The position numbers were made by a program, and so were the translations under genes. From positions 1-8,122 of the forward strand of contig JAJYHS010000130.1 in assembly GCA_021784635.1 (NCBI GenBank): a DNA stretch of 8,122 bases, written 5' to 3'. This DNA comes from a bacterium. Lineage in GTDB: Bacteria > Bdellovibrionota > Bdellovibrionia > Bdellovibrionales > UBA1609. The stretch's first letter is position 1; each line of letters begins with the position of its first letter. This document shows positions 1 through 5,701 of this stretch, piece by piece. The notes below the pieces were generated by a model. That model had not been told where the DNA came from and did not search any database. It worked only from the letters and a program-made list of their open reading frames with translations.

Positions 1-1502
1 TGACAACAGGTAATTATGAGCCCAAAATTTTTTCGGATTCGAACATTTTTGAATCTATTTTGCACGGCTCAACGATACCGACAGACGATGCCGTTTCGTC
101 TGAAAGCGCGATCAATAATGATGACGCGGTCACGGCTGCTGAAATTCCGCACATTAACATAGACAAATCACGCCCTTGGCAAGCGCCAAATTATTCCAAT
201 CAAATCCAGGCACTCGGATGGTCACCCACAGTTTTCTCTGTGCCGCCCGGACTTAAAACGCGCGTAAATTTCTGGAAGTACGTATATACACAAATCACAA
301 CTGACCAAGGAATTTTGCACGATAGCGAACACTTGTCGGTGGTTTATGACAAAATTAATTTTCCGCCGCATTCGACGCGCTGGGAGCGTATTCGCATTGT
401 ACGCGCACACAAAAGAATCGTGCGAGAGCGGCTCATGCGGCTTAATCGCTTATACTCGGTTTATCTGAAAACCGGTGTTATGCCGAAGCTTAAGGGCGAA
501 GAACTTCGTATATGGAATATGTTTACTTCGATCAGTGGGCCGAATAAATTTCTTCAAGCGGCGCAACGCGGGCGACTGCGTTTTCAACTCGGGCAACGAA
601 ATCGATTTATTCTCGGAATTTATTATTCGGGCCGGTATTTACCCGAAATGCAGAAGGTGTTTCGTAAGTACGGACTCCCGATTGAACTGACCCGTTTGCC
701 GTTTGTTGAAAGTTCTTTTAACATCAAAGCGCGTTCGCGACTTGGCGCAAGCGGCATTTGGCAATTTATGCGTTCAACCGGCCGGCGTTACTTGCGAATT
801 CGATATTTAACTGACGAACGAAACGACCCGATTAGCGCGACCGTGGCCGCGGCTAAAATGTTGAGAGCCAATTACGAAATGCTCGGTAATTGGCCGCTCG
901 CAATCACCGGGTACAATCACGGACCGGCGGGCATGCTTCGAATTGTTCAACGGTATCATACGAGCGATATTTCAGATTTGGTTGATGAACGTTATGGCCG
1001 ATTTGGTTTTGCCTCAGCTAATTTTTATGCATGTTTTTTGGCCGCGCTTCACGTCGAAGAAAATGCTCCGAAATATTTTGGCCCAGTTTATTGGGAGACC
1101 CCGTTAAACGCTAAAAGAATTGAACTGACCCGAGTGATTGACCGAAACTGGCTATTGCACTGGTTCGGCGGTAATTTGGCACGAGCCGAGAAATATAACC
1201 CGCAGCTTCGGCGTCCGTTTTGGCTTGGGTATGGCGAAATAGGTCGGTACGATTTTGTGCGTGTTCCGACTTCTCAATACCAACTTGCGCTGCAAGATTT
1301 AAAAACACTGCCGCTCCACGTGTCGCGCAAATGGAGCAAACGTATTGCAACTTACGTTATTCAAAGTGGTGAAACCCTGAGCGGAATTGCCTCTGAGCTA
1401 GGTGTTCGCGTTAGCCTTCTTGAGGAGCTCAACAACATTGCCAATCCGCGATTGCTTCGTCCGGGACAAAAACTGCGTATACCCGTCTCAAGCGATGAGT
1501 AA
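1..1502 (+). CDS. mltD: MltD-like membrane-bound lytic murein transglycosylase with LysM domain, 5'-partial
   Basis: This enzyme would cleave the MurNAc-GlcNAc bond of periplasmic peptidoglycan, forming anhydro-muropeptides. The frame has no stop from position 3 to the TTG at 60 (it reads TTGNYEPKIFSDSNIFESI), so the true start and any signal peptide lie outside the window; TTG 60 is only the first start-like codon inside it. Numbering from that TTG, an SLT/lysozyme-like domain spans about 205-300. It has the catalytic glutamate E217 in FVESSF, GASGIWQFM at 229-237 and the GYNHGPAG motif at 284-291. A LysM peptidoglycan-binding repeat spans about 432-477 (YVIQSGETLSGIA to LRPGQKLRIPV). SLT followed by LysM is the MltD arrangement. 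The N-terminal 200 residues are rich in Arg and Lys and match nothing I recognise. The gene ends in tandem stops TAATAG and converges on hpt 34 bp away. The family call is secure; mltD orthology is less so. Confidence 0.9.
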   Translation, partial: TTGNYEPKIFSDSNIFESILHGSTIPTDDAVSSESAINNDDAVTAAEIPHINIDKSRPWQAPNYSNQIQALGWSPTVFSVPPGLKTRVNFWKYVYTQITTDQGILHDSEHLSVVYDKINFPPHSTRWERIRIVRAHKRIVRERLMRLNRLYSVYLKTGVMPKLKGEELRIWNMFTSISGPNKFLQAAQRGRLRFQLGQRNRFILGIYYSGRYLPEMQKVFRKYGLPIELTRLPFVESSFNIKARSRLGASGIWQFMRSTGRRYLRIRYLTDERNDPISATVAAAKMLRANYEMLGNWPLAITGYNHGPAGMLRIVQRYHTSDISDLVDERYGRFGFASANFYACFLAALHVEENAPKYFGPVYWETPLNAKRIELTRVIDRNWLLHWFGGNLARAEKYNPQLRRPFWLGYGEIGRYDFVRVPTSQYQLALQDLKTLPLHVSRKWSKRIATYVIQSGETLSGIASELGVRVSLLEELNNIANPRLLRPGQKLRIPVSSDE

Positions 1503-1536
1503 TAGTCACTGCGCCGATGAGTTTTTTTCTAGACGG

Positions 1537-2064
1537 CTAGTTTAAATTTTCAAGTCGGGCAATATAAGGCAGGTGCCGGTACTGATTTTGATAATCAAGG
1601 CCATAGCCGACAACAAAATCGTTTGGAATTTTGAATCCAACTAAATCTATTTTACAATCGACTTTTTTGGCATCCGGTTTATGCAAAAGCGTCACCGTCG
1701 TCACACTCTTGGGTTTTCGAATTTCGAGCACCTTCTGAAGGTAATTCATCGTCAAGCCGGTATCGATGATGTCCTCGACAAGTAGAACGTGGCGCCCTTG
1801 TACGGATGAATTGAGATCCATTATGAGTTTCACTTCACCACTTGAATGGGCAAGTGAGCCGTAACTCGACATGCACAAAAACTCGCAATTCATGTCGCAT
1901 TCGATTTGGCGGATGAGATCGGCAAAAAAGATAAAGGAGCCCTTCAGCACACAAACCGCAAGTACAGAAGTATTTTTGAATTTATCAGTAAGGGTTTCGC
2001 CCATCTCTTTGATGCGCTTTTGCAGGTCTTTTTCAGAGATGACCGTGCTCAGATTAGGGCCCAA
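1537..2064 (-). CDS. hpt: Hypoxanthine(-guanine) phosphoribosyltransferase
   Basis: Cytoplasmic purine salvage enzyme that condenses hypoxanthine (and usually guanine) with PRPP to give IMP or GMP. At 175 aa it has the usual bacterial HPRT length. The signature PRPP-binding loop LVEDIIDTGLT is at residues 95-105, with the acidic pair E97-D98 and D101. Other family marks are the LKGS loop at 40-43, the SSYG flexible-loop start at 66-69, and the base-binding end FKIPNDFVVGYGLDY at 144-158 with K145. The start is TTG at 2064. It is supported by GAGGGG (complement of 2073-2078) 8 nt upstream, and no ATG lies further upstream before the in-frame stop at 2125-2127. It is the last gene of the minus-strand run, 98 bp after tdk, and converges with the transglycosylase gene. 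Function is confident; preference for hypoxanthine over guanine cannot be read from the sequence. Confidence 0.95.
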   Translation of the reverse strand: MGPNLSTVISEKDLQKRIKEMGETLTDKFKNTSVLAVCVLKGSFIFFADLIRQIECDMNCEFLCMSSYGSLAHSSGEVKLIMDLNSSVQGRHVLLVEDIIDTGLTMNYLQKVLEIRKPKSVTTVTLLHKPDAKKVDCKIDLVGFKIPNDFVVGYGLDYQNQYRHLPYIARLENLN

Positions 2065-2072
2065 TTCAATAT

Positions 2073-2078
2073 CCCCTC
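2073..2078 (-). promoter_or_regulatory. Ribosome binding site that fixes the hpt TTG start
   Basis: The minus strand reads GAGGGG here, followed by 8 nt and then TTG at 2064. This Shine-Dalgarno match is what supports a TTG start for hpt. Confidence 0.6.
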
Positions 2079-2100
2079 GTGTATACTGTCGAGATGAGTT

Positions 2101-2120
2101 GCCGCGCGCTATGATGCGGC
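2101..2120 (-). other. Small GC-rich inverted repeat in the tdk-hpt gap
   Basis: GCCGC at 2101-2105 pairs with GCGGC at 2116-2120 around a 10-nt loop. It lies in the 98-bp gap between tdk and hpt, about 36 bp before the hpt start. No T-run follows it on the minus strand, so it does not look like an intrinsic terminator. A five-base stem can arise by chance, so a role in mRNA processing or attenuation is only a possibility. Confidence 0.2.
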
Positions 2121-2162
2121 CGATTCATTGCACAACAGATTTCACGGAAAATTTGCAAAAAA

Positions 2163-2843
2163 TCAAGAAAATTCACCGATTGGACGCCCAAAGGCATCAG
2201 TCGCAAGCGAGTTGTCTTGCGCCATCGCCTCGTTCGAAGCGGCTAATCGTGAAGCCGAGTGCTTTAAGCGCTCTGAAAAAGTGGGGTCAAAATGTTTTCG
2301 GCATCGTGCCTCATATGATTCCGTCGAACCCAACAGAAATTGTCCGTTTGCTCCCACGATTCGTTGGGTGCGGGTTGCCGGGGCTCCGCAGACCACGCAA
2401 ATCGCATATTGTTTGTGGATCACATCCGCCAGTGCCAAAAGCTGCGGCATTGGGCCAAACGGTTGCCCCTGCCAGTCAGTGTCAAGGCCAGCCAAGATCA
2501 CACGACGGCCGCTGGTCGCTAGTGCGGTCGCAACATCGGCGATATCATTCGTAAAAAATTGGCATTCATCGATGCCGATGACTTCCGTGAACGGTTCAAC
2601 TAAATGCAAAATCTCCTGCGCCGTTTTTACATTCGTCGCCGGGAACTCAGTTCGATCATGCGACGCTACTGCATCGAGAGCATAGCGCGTATCAACCACG
2701 GGCTTAAAAACTTGAAAACGAAGGCGAGCGATTTGCGCGCGCCGAATTTGCGTAATGAGAGCTTCTGTTTTACCGCTGAACATGCAACCGCAAATCACTT
2801 CGATTTGTCCGTTGCGAAGGATGCCATTGTTTAACCATGCCAT
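2163..2843 (-). CDS. tdk: Thymidine kinase, type II (zinc-containing)
   Basis: Cytoplasmic salvage enzyme that phosphorylates thymidine to dTMP with ATP. The P-loop GCMFSGKT is at residues 19-26. The Walker B/catalytic motif IDECQFF is at 91-97, with D92 and the catalytic base E93; family members usually have Ala or Val where this one has C94. The segment GLDTDWQGQPFGPMP at 119-133 is the conserved strand and loop after it. Structural zinc ligands appear as C149 and C152 (CVVCG) and C181 and H184 (CRKH). Y177 just before the second pair fits the thymidine-binding lasso. At 226 aa it is longer than the usual ~190-205, because of a short N-terminal lead and a ~40-residue tail. The ATG at 2843 has no strong Shine-Dalgarno sequence. 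It sits 43 bp downstream of the zinc-ribbon gene, suggesting cotranscription, with hpt following. Confidence 0.95.
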   Translation of the reverse strand: MAWLNNGILRNGQIEVICGCMFSGKTEALITQIRRAQIARLRFQVFKPVVDTRYALDAVASHDRTEFPATNVKTAQEILHLVEPFTEVIGIDECQFFTNDIADVATALATSGRRVILAGLDTDWQGQPFGPMPQLLALADVIHKQYAICVVCGAPATRTQRIVGANGQFLLGSTESYEARCRKHFDPTFSERLKHSASRLAASNEAMAQDNSLATDAFGRPIGEFS

Positions 2844-2886
2844 AGTTCACTAAAAGTGCGCGAATCGGACGACACACGCAAGAATT

Positions 2887-3852
2887 TTATTTGGTTTTTA
2901 TAACAATCACGAGATCGGTAACGGAATTTATAAAATCAGGAGAGGCCAAAATCGCAAGCGGGGTGCCGCTAAACGACATCAAATCTTGGCGAAAAACTCG
3001 CTCATGCGGAAAATAACCGGAGAGCACGAGCGTCGATTTTGGCGAGAACGTAAATGTCGAATTGACTTCGTTTGTGATGAGTGAATTGCCGCTATGATTT
3101 CGCATGTTGAACGCTAGTTCTAGGCCGAGTTCAATTTCTTGTGCGTTCACTTTTATCGGATTTAAACTGAAAGTCGCGCCGATTTCGTTTGTTCCTGAAT
3201 TCGGAGGCAGCGGCCTTGTAAAATCGAGGTTAATGGGCCGGCCTTGGTGCAAGCTTTCGTTAATTACAGAACCCAGTGGCCGCGAGTTCGGATGTTTTTC
3301 GCGCCAGTCTAAAAACGGGTGGCTCAATGGCAACGTCATTGACCGTGATTGCGGCGTCGCGCTCAAGACTTGACCCTCGGTGGCCATTTCCATAATCGAC
3401 GCGCGGGACATTTCATAAAATCCGATCAGCATTTTTTCGGGAGCGATATCTCCGATTTTGCGGTGCCTTGTACGATTCATCTTCAATTTTTCGTACTGCG
3501 ACGGCTTTGTGGTCGGCGACGGCGCGCGTACGCCGAATCTCGAGTTTTGCGACTCACGATTCAACCGTGTCGCTTTATTCGTTTCATCGCCTGGACTTTT
3601 GACGACAATGGGCACCTGCGAAAAATTAGAGTGCAGTCGCCTTTCAACCTGACTTTTTTGGGATAGCAAAATGGCAATTGTGACAGCAATAACGATCAAG
3701 ACTACGATCCCGATCTGTACGGCCGTATTGCCGAATATTCTCTTGAAAAACGGTGTGGGTGCAGGTTTGAAGCTTTCAATGTCGAGGCCACAATTGGCAC
3801 AGTATTTGTCCTCGGGCTGGACAAATCCACATTTTGGGCAAGTTTGCATCAT
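2887..3852 (-). CDS. Zinc-ribbon single-pass membrane protein of unknown function
   Basis: I do not recognise this as a named gene. From the ATG at 3852 it encodes 321 aa. Residues 5-21 form a zinc ribbon (CPKC, nine residues, CANC). A hydrophobic helix follows at about 43-64 (AVQIGIVVLIVIAVTIAILL), preceded by KR, so the ribbon is probably cytoplasmic and the rest periplasmic. Residues about 65-130 are polar and low-complexity. The last ~110 residues look beta-rich and end STLVLSGYF...TDLVIVIKT, which resembles the closing part of secretin domains; this is only a resemblance. The start was chosen because the ribbon begins at MMQTCPKC. The frame stays open to a TTG at 3918, but that extension would translate the MraZ-box repeats. 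ATG 3849 is an equal alternative, with a weak GGGG just ahead. The gene heads the minus-strand run and is divergent from mraZ. Confidence 0.75.
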   Translation of the reverse strand: MMQTCPKCGFVQPEDKYCANCGLDIESFKPAPTPFFKRIFGNTAVQIGIVVLIVIAVTIAILLSQKSQVERRLHSNFSQVPIVVKSPGDETNKATRLNRESQNSRFGVRAPSPTTKPSQYEKLKMNRTRHRKIGDIAPEKMLIGFYEMSRASIMEMATEGQVLSATPQSRSMTLPLSHPFLDWREKHPNSRPLGSVINESLHQGRPINLDFTRPLPPNSGTNEIGATFSLNPIKVNAQEIELGLELAFNMRNHSGNSLITNEVNSTFTFSPKSTLVLSGYFPHERVFRQDLMSFSGTPLAILASPDFINSVTDLVIVIKTK

Positions 3853-3887
3853 GCCCCAATGTTGACGCATATAGGTTAAATCGTAAA

Positions 3888-3914
3888 GTGGAAAATAGTG
3901 GAAATTTGTGGAAA
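3888..3914 (+). promoter_or_regulatory. MraZ box: three GTGGAAA direct repeats at 10-bp period
   Basis: GTGGAAA occurs at 3888-3894, 3898-3904 and 3908-3914, exactly one helical turn apart. MraZ proteins are known to bind tandem GTGG-type repeats with this spacing upstream of their own gene, and mraZ begins 71 bp downstream. The first repeat is 36 bp upstream of the divergent zinc-ribbon gene. The repeats end in AAA, where the enterobacterial form has GTGGG. The operator assignment is inference from motif, period and position. Confidence 0.8.
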
Positions 3915-3934
3915 TCAAGCAAAAAGTGTACGCT
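3906..3934 (+). promoter_or_regulatory. Possible sigma-70-type promoter for mraZ
   Basis: TTGTGG at 3906-3911 and TACGCT at 3929-3934 are 17 nt apart, with three matches each to the -35 and -10 consensus. The -35 would overlap the third MraZ repeat, which would suit repression by MraZ. The match is weak and other placements are possible. Confidence 0.2.
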
Positions 3935-3940
3935 GAATTT

Positions 3941-3960
3941 GAGGCCCACGGATGGGCTTC
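3941..3960 (+). other. Hairpin in the mraZ 5' leader
   Basis: GAGGCCCA (3941-3948), loop CGGA, TGGGCTTC (3953-3960). The stem is eight pairs with one G-U wobble. It ends 24 nt before the mraZ ATG and just ahead of the ribosome binding site. No T-run follows, so it is not an intrinsic terminator. It could affect translation of mraZ. The TGGG core of each arm also resembles half of a MraZ site, but this is speculative. Confidence 0.4.
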
Positions 3961-3984
3961 ACTATCACTTGGTTAGGATGACCG

Positions 3985-4485
3985 ATGAAGCGGACACTAC
4001 AAGGCCGTGCCCATGTCAAATTAGATCCGAAAGGTCGTGTGCATTTGCCGACGCGATTTCGAACCGGATTGCGCAACGAGAATCAGCTGGTCATTACGAA
4101 TTCGATCCATGCGCAAAAAAGATATTTGGATATTCATTCGATAGCCGGATGGCAAAAACTTATTGACCAAATCGCGAGTCTGCCATCGCTGCGCTCTGAG
4201 GTTCAGTCTTTTCAACGGTACTACATTTCAAGCGGTGAAACTGTAGATCTAGACGGTCAAGGTCGATTTTTGATTCCAAATCATTTTCGGCAGTTTGCGG
4301 AACTCAGCGATGATATTGTCATTATTGGCGCAGGAACAAAACTTGAAATTTGGAGCAACAACAACTGGAACAAGCTTCTCACCGATCTTGAAAGTCGATT
4401 TGACGAGGTTGTGAGCTCAATAGCCGATTTAACCGAAAATCATCGTGCGAAAAAAAATCGCCGTCGTTCAGGGGTTGAAGAATGA
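3985..4485 (+). CDS. mraZ: Transcriptional regulator MraZ
   Basis: DNA-binding regulator that opens the dcw cluster. MraZ family members form ring oligomers and bind repeats upstream of their own operon. The protein has two AbrB-like half domains, each with a DxxGR motif: DPKGRVHLP at residues 14-22 and DGQGRFLIP at 90-98, the second followed by NHFRQFAEL. Its 166 aa exceed the usual ~140-150 because of a basic C-terminal tail (HRAKKNRRR). The ATG at 3985 is preceded by AGGA at 3975-3978; an ATG at 3978 is out of frame. The stop overlaps the rsmH start as ATGA, so the two genes are probably translationally coupled. Autoregulation is likely through the repeats at 3888-3914. Identification is confident. 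Confidence 0.96.
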   Translation: MKRTLQGRAHVKLDPKGRVHLPTRFRTGLRNENQLVITNSIHAQKRYLDIHSIAGWQKLIDQIASLPSLRSEVQSFQRYYISSGETVDLDGQGRFLIPNHFRQFAELSDDIVIIGAGTKLEIWSNNNWNKLLTDLESRFDEVVSSIADLTENHRAKKNRRRSGVEE

Positions 4486-5414
4486 CACCAAACGCAGCGA
4501 CGAAATTCACTCATACACCCGTCCTGTTAAATGCGATTTTAGATCACCTTTCTGAAATGCCCGATGAGGGATGGTTTGTCGATGGGACGTTTGGGCGCGG
4601 CGGCCACACGCGCGCCATTTTATCGGCGAAAAAAGATTGGCGGGTTCTGGCGCTGGATTGTGACCTTGATGCGATTGAGTTTGCTCAACGCGAATTTCAA
4701 AATGATATAATGAGCGGGCGCCTTAAAGTTTTGCACGCTGAATTTTCGGATGTCGATACCTGGATCAAAGCCCTGCAGGCCGATACAAATAATAAAACTG
4801 CGCATGTAATTGGGATGCTCCTCGATTTAGGAGTGAGTTCTCCGCAACTCGACGAAGGTCGGCGCGGTTTTAGCTTTTATCATGAAGGTCCGCTCGATAT
4901 GCGCATGAACGCACGCGATACGGTGACCGCCGCGGACATTGTGAACACGTGGCCGGAAAAGGATTTGAACGATTTGTTTCATCATTTGGGAGAGGTGCGC
5001 AGCCCCTTTCGCGTGAGCCGAAAAATAGTGGAGCGTCGCCGTGAGAAGCGCTTTTCAACGACTCGCGAACTTGCGGATCTCATTGCCGAAGCTTCGGGTT
5101 GGCACAAAAAGGGTCATCATCCCGCAACGAATTTCTTCATGGCTATACGTATTCAGGTCAACCATGAGCTCGAGCGGCTAAGTCAGGCGTTGCCAAAAAT
5201 TGTTGAACAGTTATCGCCGGGCGGGCGAGTTTTCGTGATTACATTTCATTCTCTTGAAGATAGAATTGTGAAAAATGCGTTTCGTCAATTTGTCGCCGGC
5301 AACAAAGGATTTTTAATCAATAAGAAAGTCATTCAAGCGAGTTGGGATGAGAAAAAATCAAACCCTCGCGCGCGTAGCGCAAAGCTCAGAATTTTTGAAA
5401 GGAGTCAAAAATGA
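4482..5414 (+). CDS. rsmH: 16S rRNA (cytosine-1402-N4)-methyltransferase RsmH (MraW)
   Basis: SAM-dependent cytoplasmic enzyme that N4-methylates C1402 in the ribosomal decoding site. At 310 aa it is full length. It has the opening HTPVLL at residues 11-16, the SAM-binding VDGTFGRGGHTRAIL at 33-47, ALDCDLDAI at 57-65, DLGVSSPQLDEGRRGFSF at 115-132, and the closing FHSLEDRIVK at 255-264. The block usually reading TFQALRI-VN is here FFMAIRIQVN, a modest divergence. It overlaps mraZ by four bases (ATGA), with AGGGG a few bases upstream inside mraZ, and overlaps ftsL by four bases at its own end. Its position second in the dcw cluster is the common one. The identification is secure. Confidence 0.97.
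   Translation: MTPNAATKFTHTPVLLNAILDHLSEMPDEGWFVDGTFGRGGHTRAILSAKKDWRVLALDCDLDAIEFAQREFQNDIMSGRLKVLHAEFSDVDTWIKALQADTNNKTAHVIGMLLDLGVSSPQLDEGRRGFSFYHEGPLDMRMNARDTVTAADIVNTWPEKDLNDLFHHLGEVRSPFRVSRKIVERRREKRFSTTRELADLIAEASGWHKKGHHPATNFFMAIRIQVNHELERLSQALPKIVEQLSPGGRVFVITFHSLEDRIVKNAFRQFVAGNKGFLINKKVIQASWDEKKSNPRARSAKLRIFERSQK
5398..5404 (+). promoter_or_regulatory. Strong ribosome binding site for ftsL inside rsmH
   Basis: AAAGGAG is followed by 6 nt and then ATG at 5411. It is the best Shine-Dalgarno match in the cluster. It lies within the last codons of rsmH, which supports a real start for the short ftsL frame. Confidence 0.7.
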
Positions 5415-5695
5415 GTCAATTTAAACCTCTTGCGAGCGTATTGATTATTATCGTCGCACTTTTTACGATGGTATTCTTTCAGCTTGAAGTTCGGCGGATG
5501 GGCTATGTCGTACTAAAGCAAGCAATAAAATACAAAAGTTTAGAGGATCACTATCAACTTCAATCGTTGCGCTTAACGCGAATACTGCGGCCGGAACATC
5601 TTCAATCTGTCGCGATCAATCAATTGACGATGGACGAGCCTCTTCCGGGGCAAGTGATTCACATGTCGGGTTCAAACATTGCGCTTCGGCAATAA
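5411..5695 (+). CDS. ftsL: FtsL-like cell division protein
   Basis: Small single-pass inner membrane protein (94 aa). In the divisome, FtsL pairs with FtsB and FtsQ and activates FtsW-FtsI. FtsL diverges quickly, so the call rests on form and place. It has a short cytoplasmic lead, a membrane helix at about 8-25 (ASVLIIIVALFTMVFFQ), and then a heptad-like stretch at about 37-60. The protein closes with a segment (RPEHLQSVAINQLTMDEPLPGQVI) of the kind found in FtsL, where an Ala/Leu-rich helix is followed by a Pro-rich loop. It lies exactly between rsmH and ftsI, overlapping rsmH as ATGA and with a strong ribosome binding site. No FtsB or FtsQ gene is in the window. Confidence 0.85.
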   Translation: MSQFKPLASVLIIIVALFTMVFFQLEVRRMGYVVLKQAIKYKSLEDHYQLQSLRLTRILRPEHLQSVAINQLTMDEPLPGQVIHMSGSNIALRQ

Positions 5696-5701
5696 GCGGA
5701 A

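Noticed and set aside
1493..1522. Direct repeat CGATGAGT at 1493-1500 and 1515-1522.
   Set aside because: Two copies of an 8-mer around a stop codon are plausible by chance, and no third copy or inverted arrangement was seen.
1522..1540. T-run (1522-1528) and CTAG-ACGG-CTAG mini-hairpin between the transglycosylase and hpt genes as a terminator.
   Set aside because: The stem is only four pairs, it lies on the wrong side of the long T-run for the plus strand, and it overlaps the hpt stop. Too weak to call.
2080..2090. TATACA on the minus strand just before hpt as a -10 element.
   Set aside because: No recognisable -35 lies 16-18 bp upstream, and transcription would begin inside the ribosome binding site.
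2128..2685. Long plus-strand open frames opposite tdk and hpt (such as 1871-2554 and 2128-2685).
   Set aside because: They are antisense to genes with clear catalytic motifs, lack family features, and arise from the codon pattern of the real genes.
3853..3918. N-terminal extension of the zinc-ribbon protein from a TTG at 3918.
   Set aside because: It has no ribosome binding site, and it would translate the repeats of the MraZ box; the ribbon begins naturally at the ATG pair 3847-3852.
3888..3919. Minus strand reads TTTCCAC repeats resembling DnaA boxes (TTATCCACA), hinting at an origin-like cluster.
   Set aside because: The best copies match only about 7 of 9 positions, and the strict 10-bp period directly upstream of mraZ fits a MraZ box much better. 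No AT-rich unwinding region or dnaA/dnaN gene is present.
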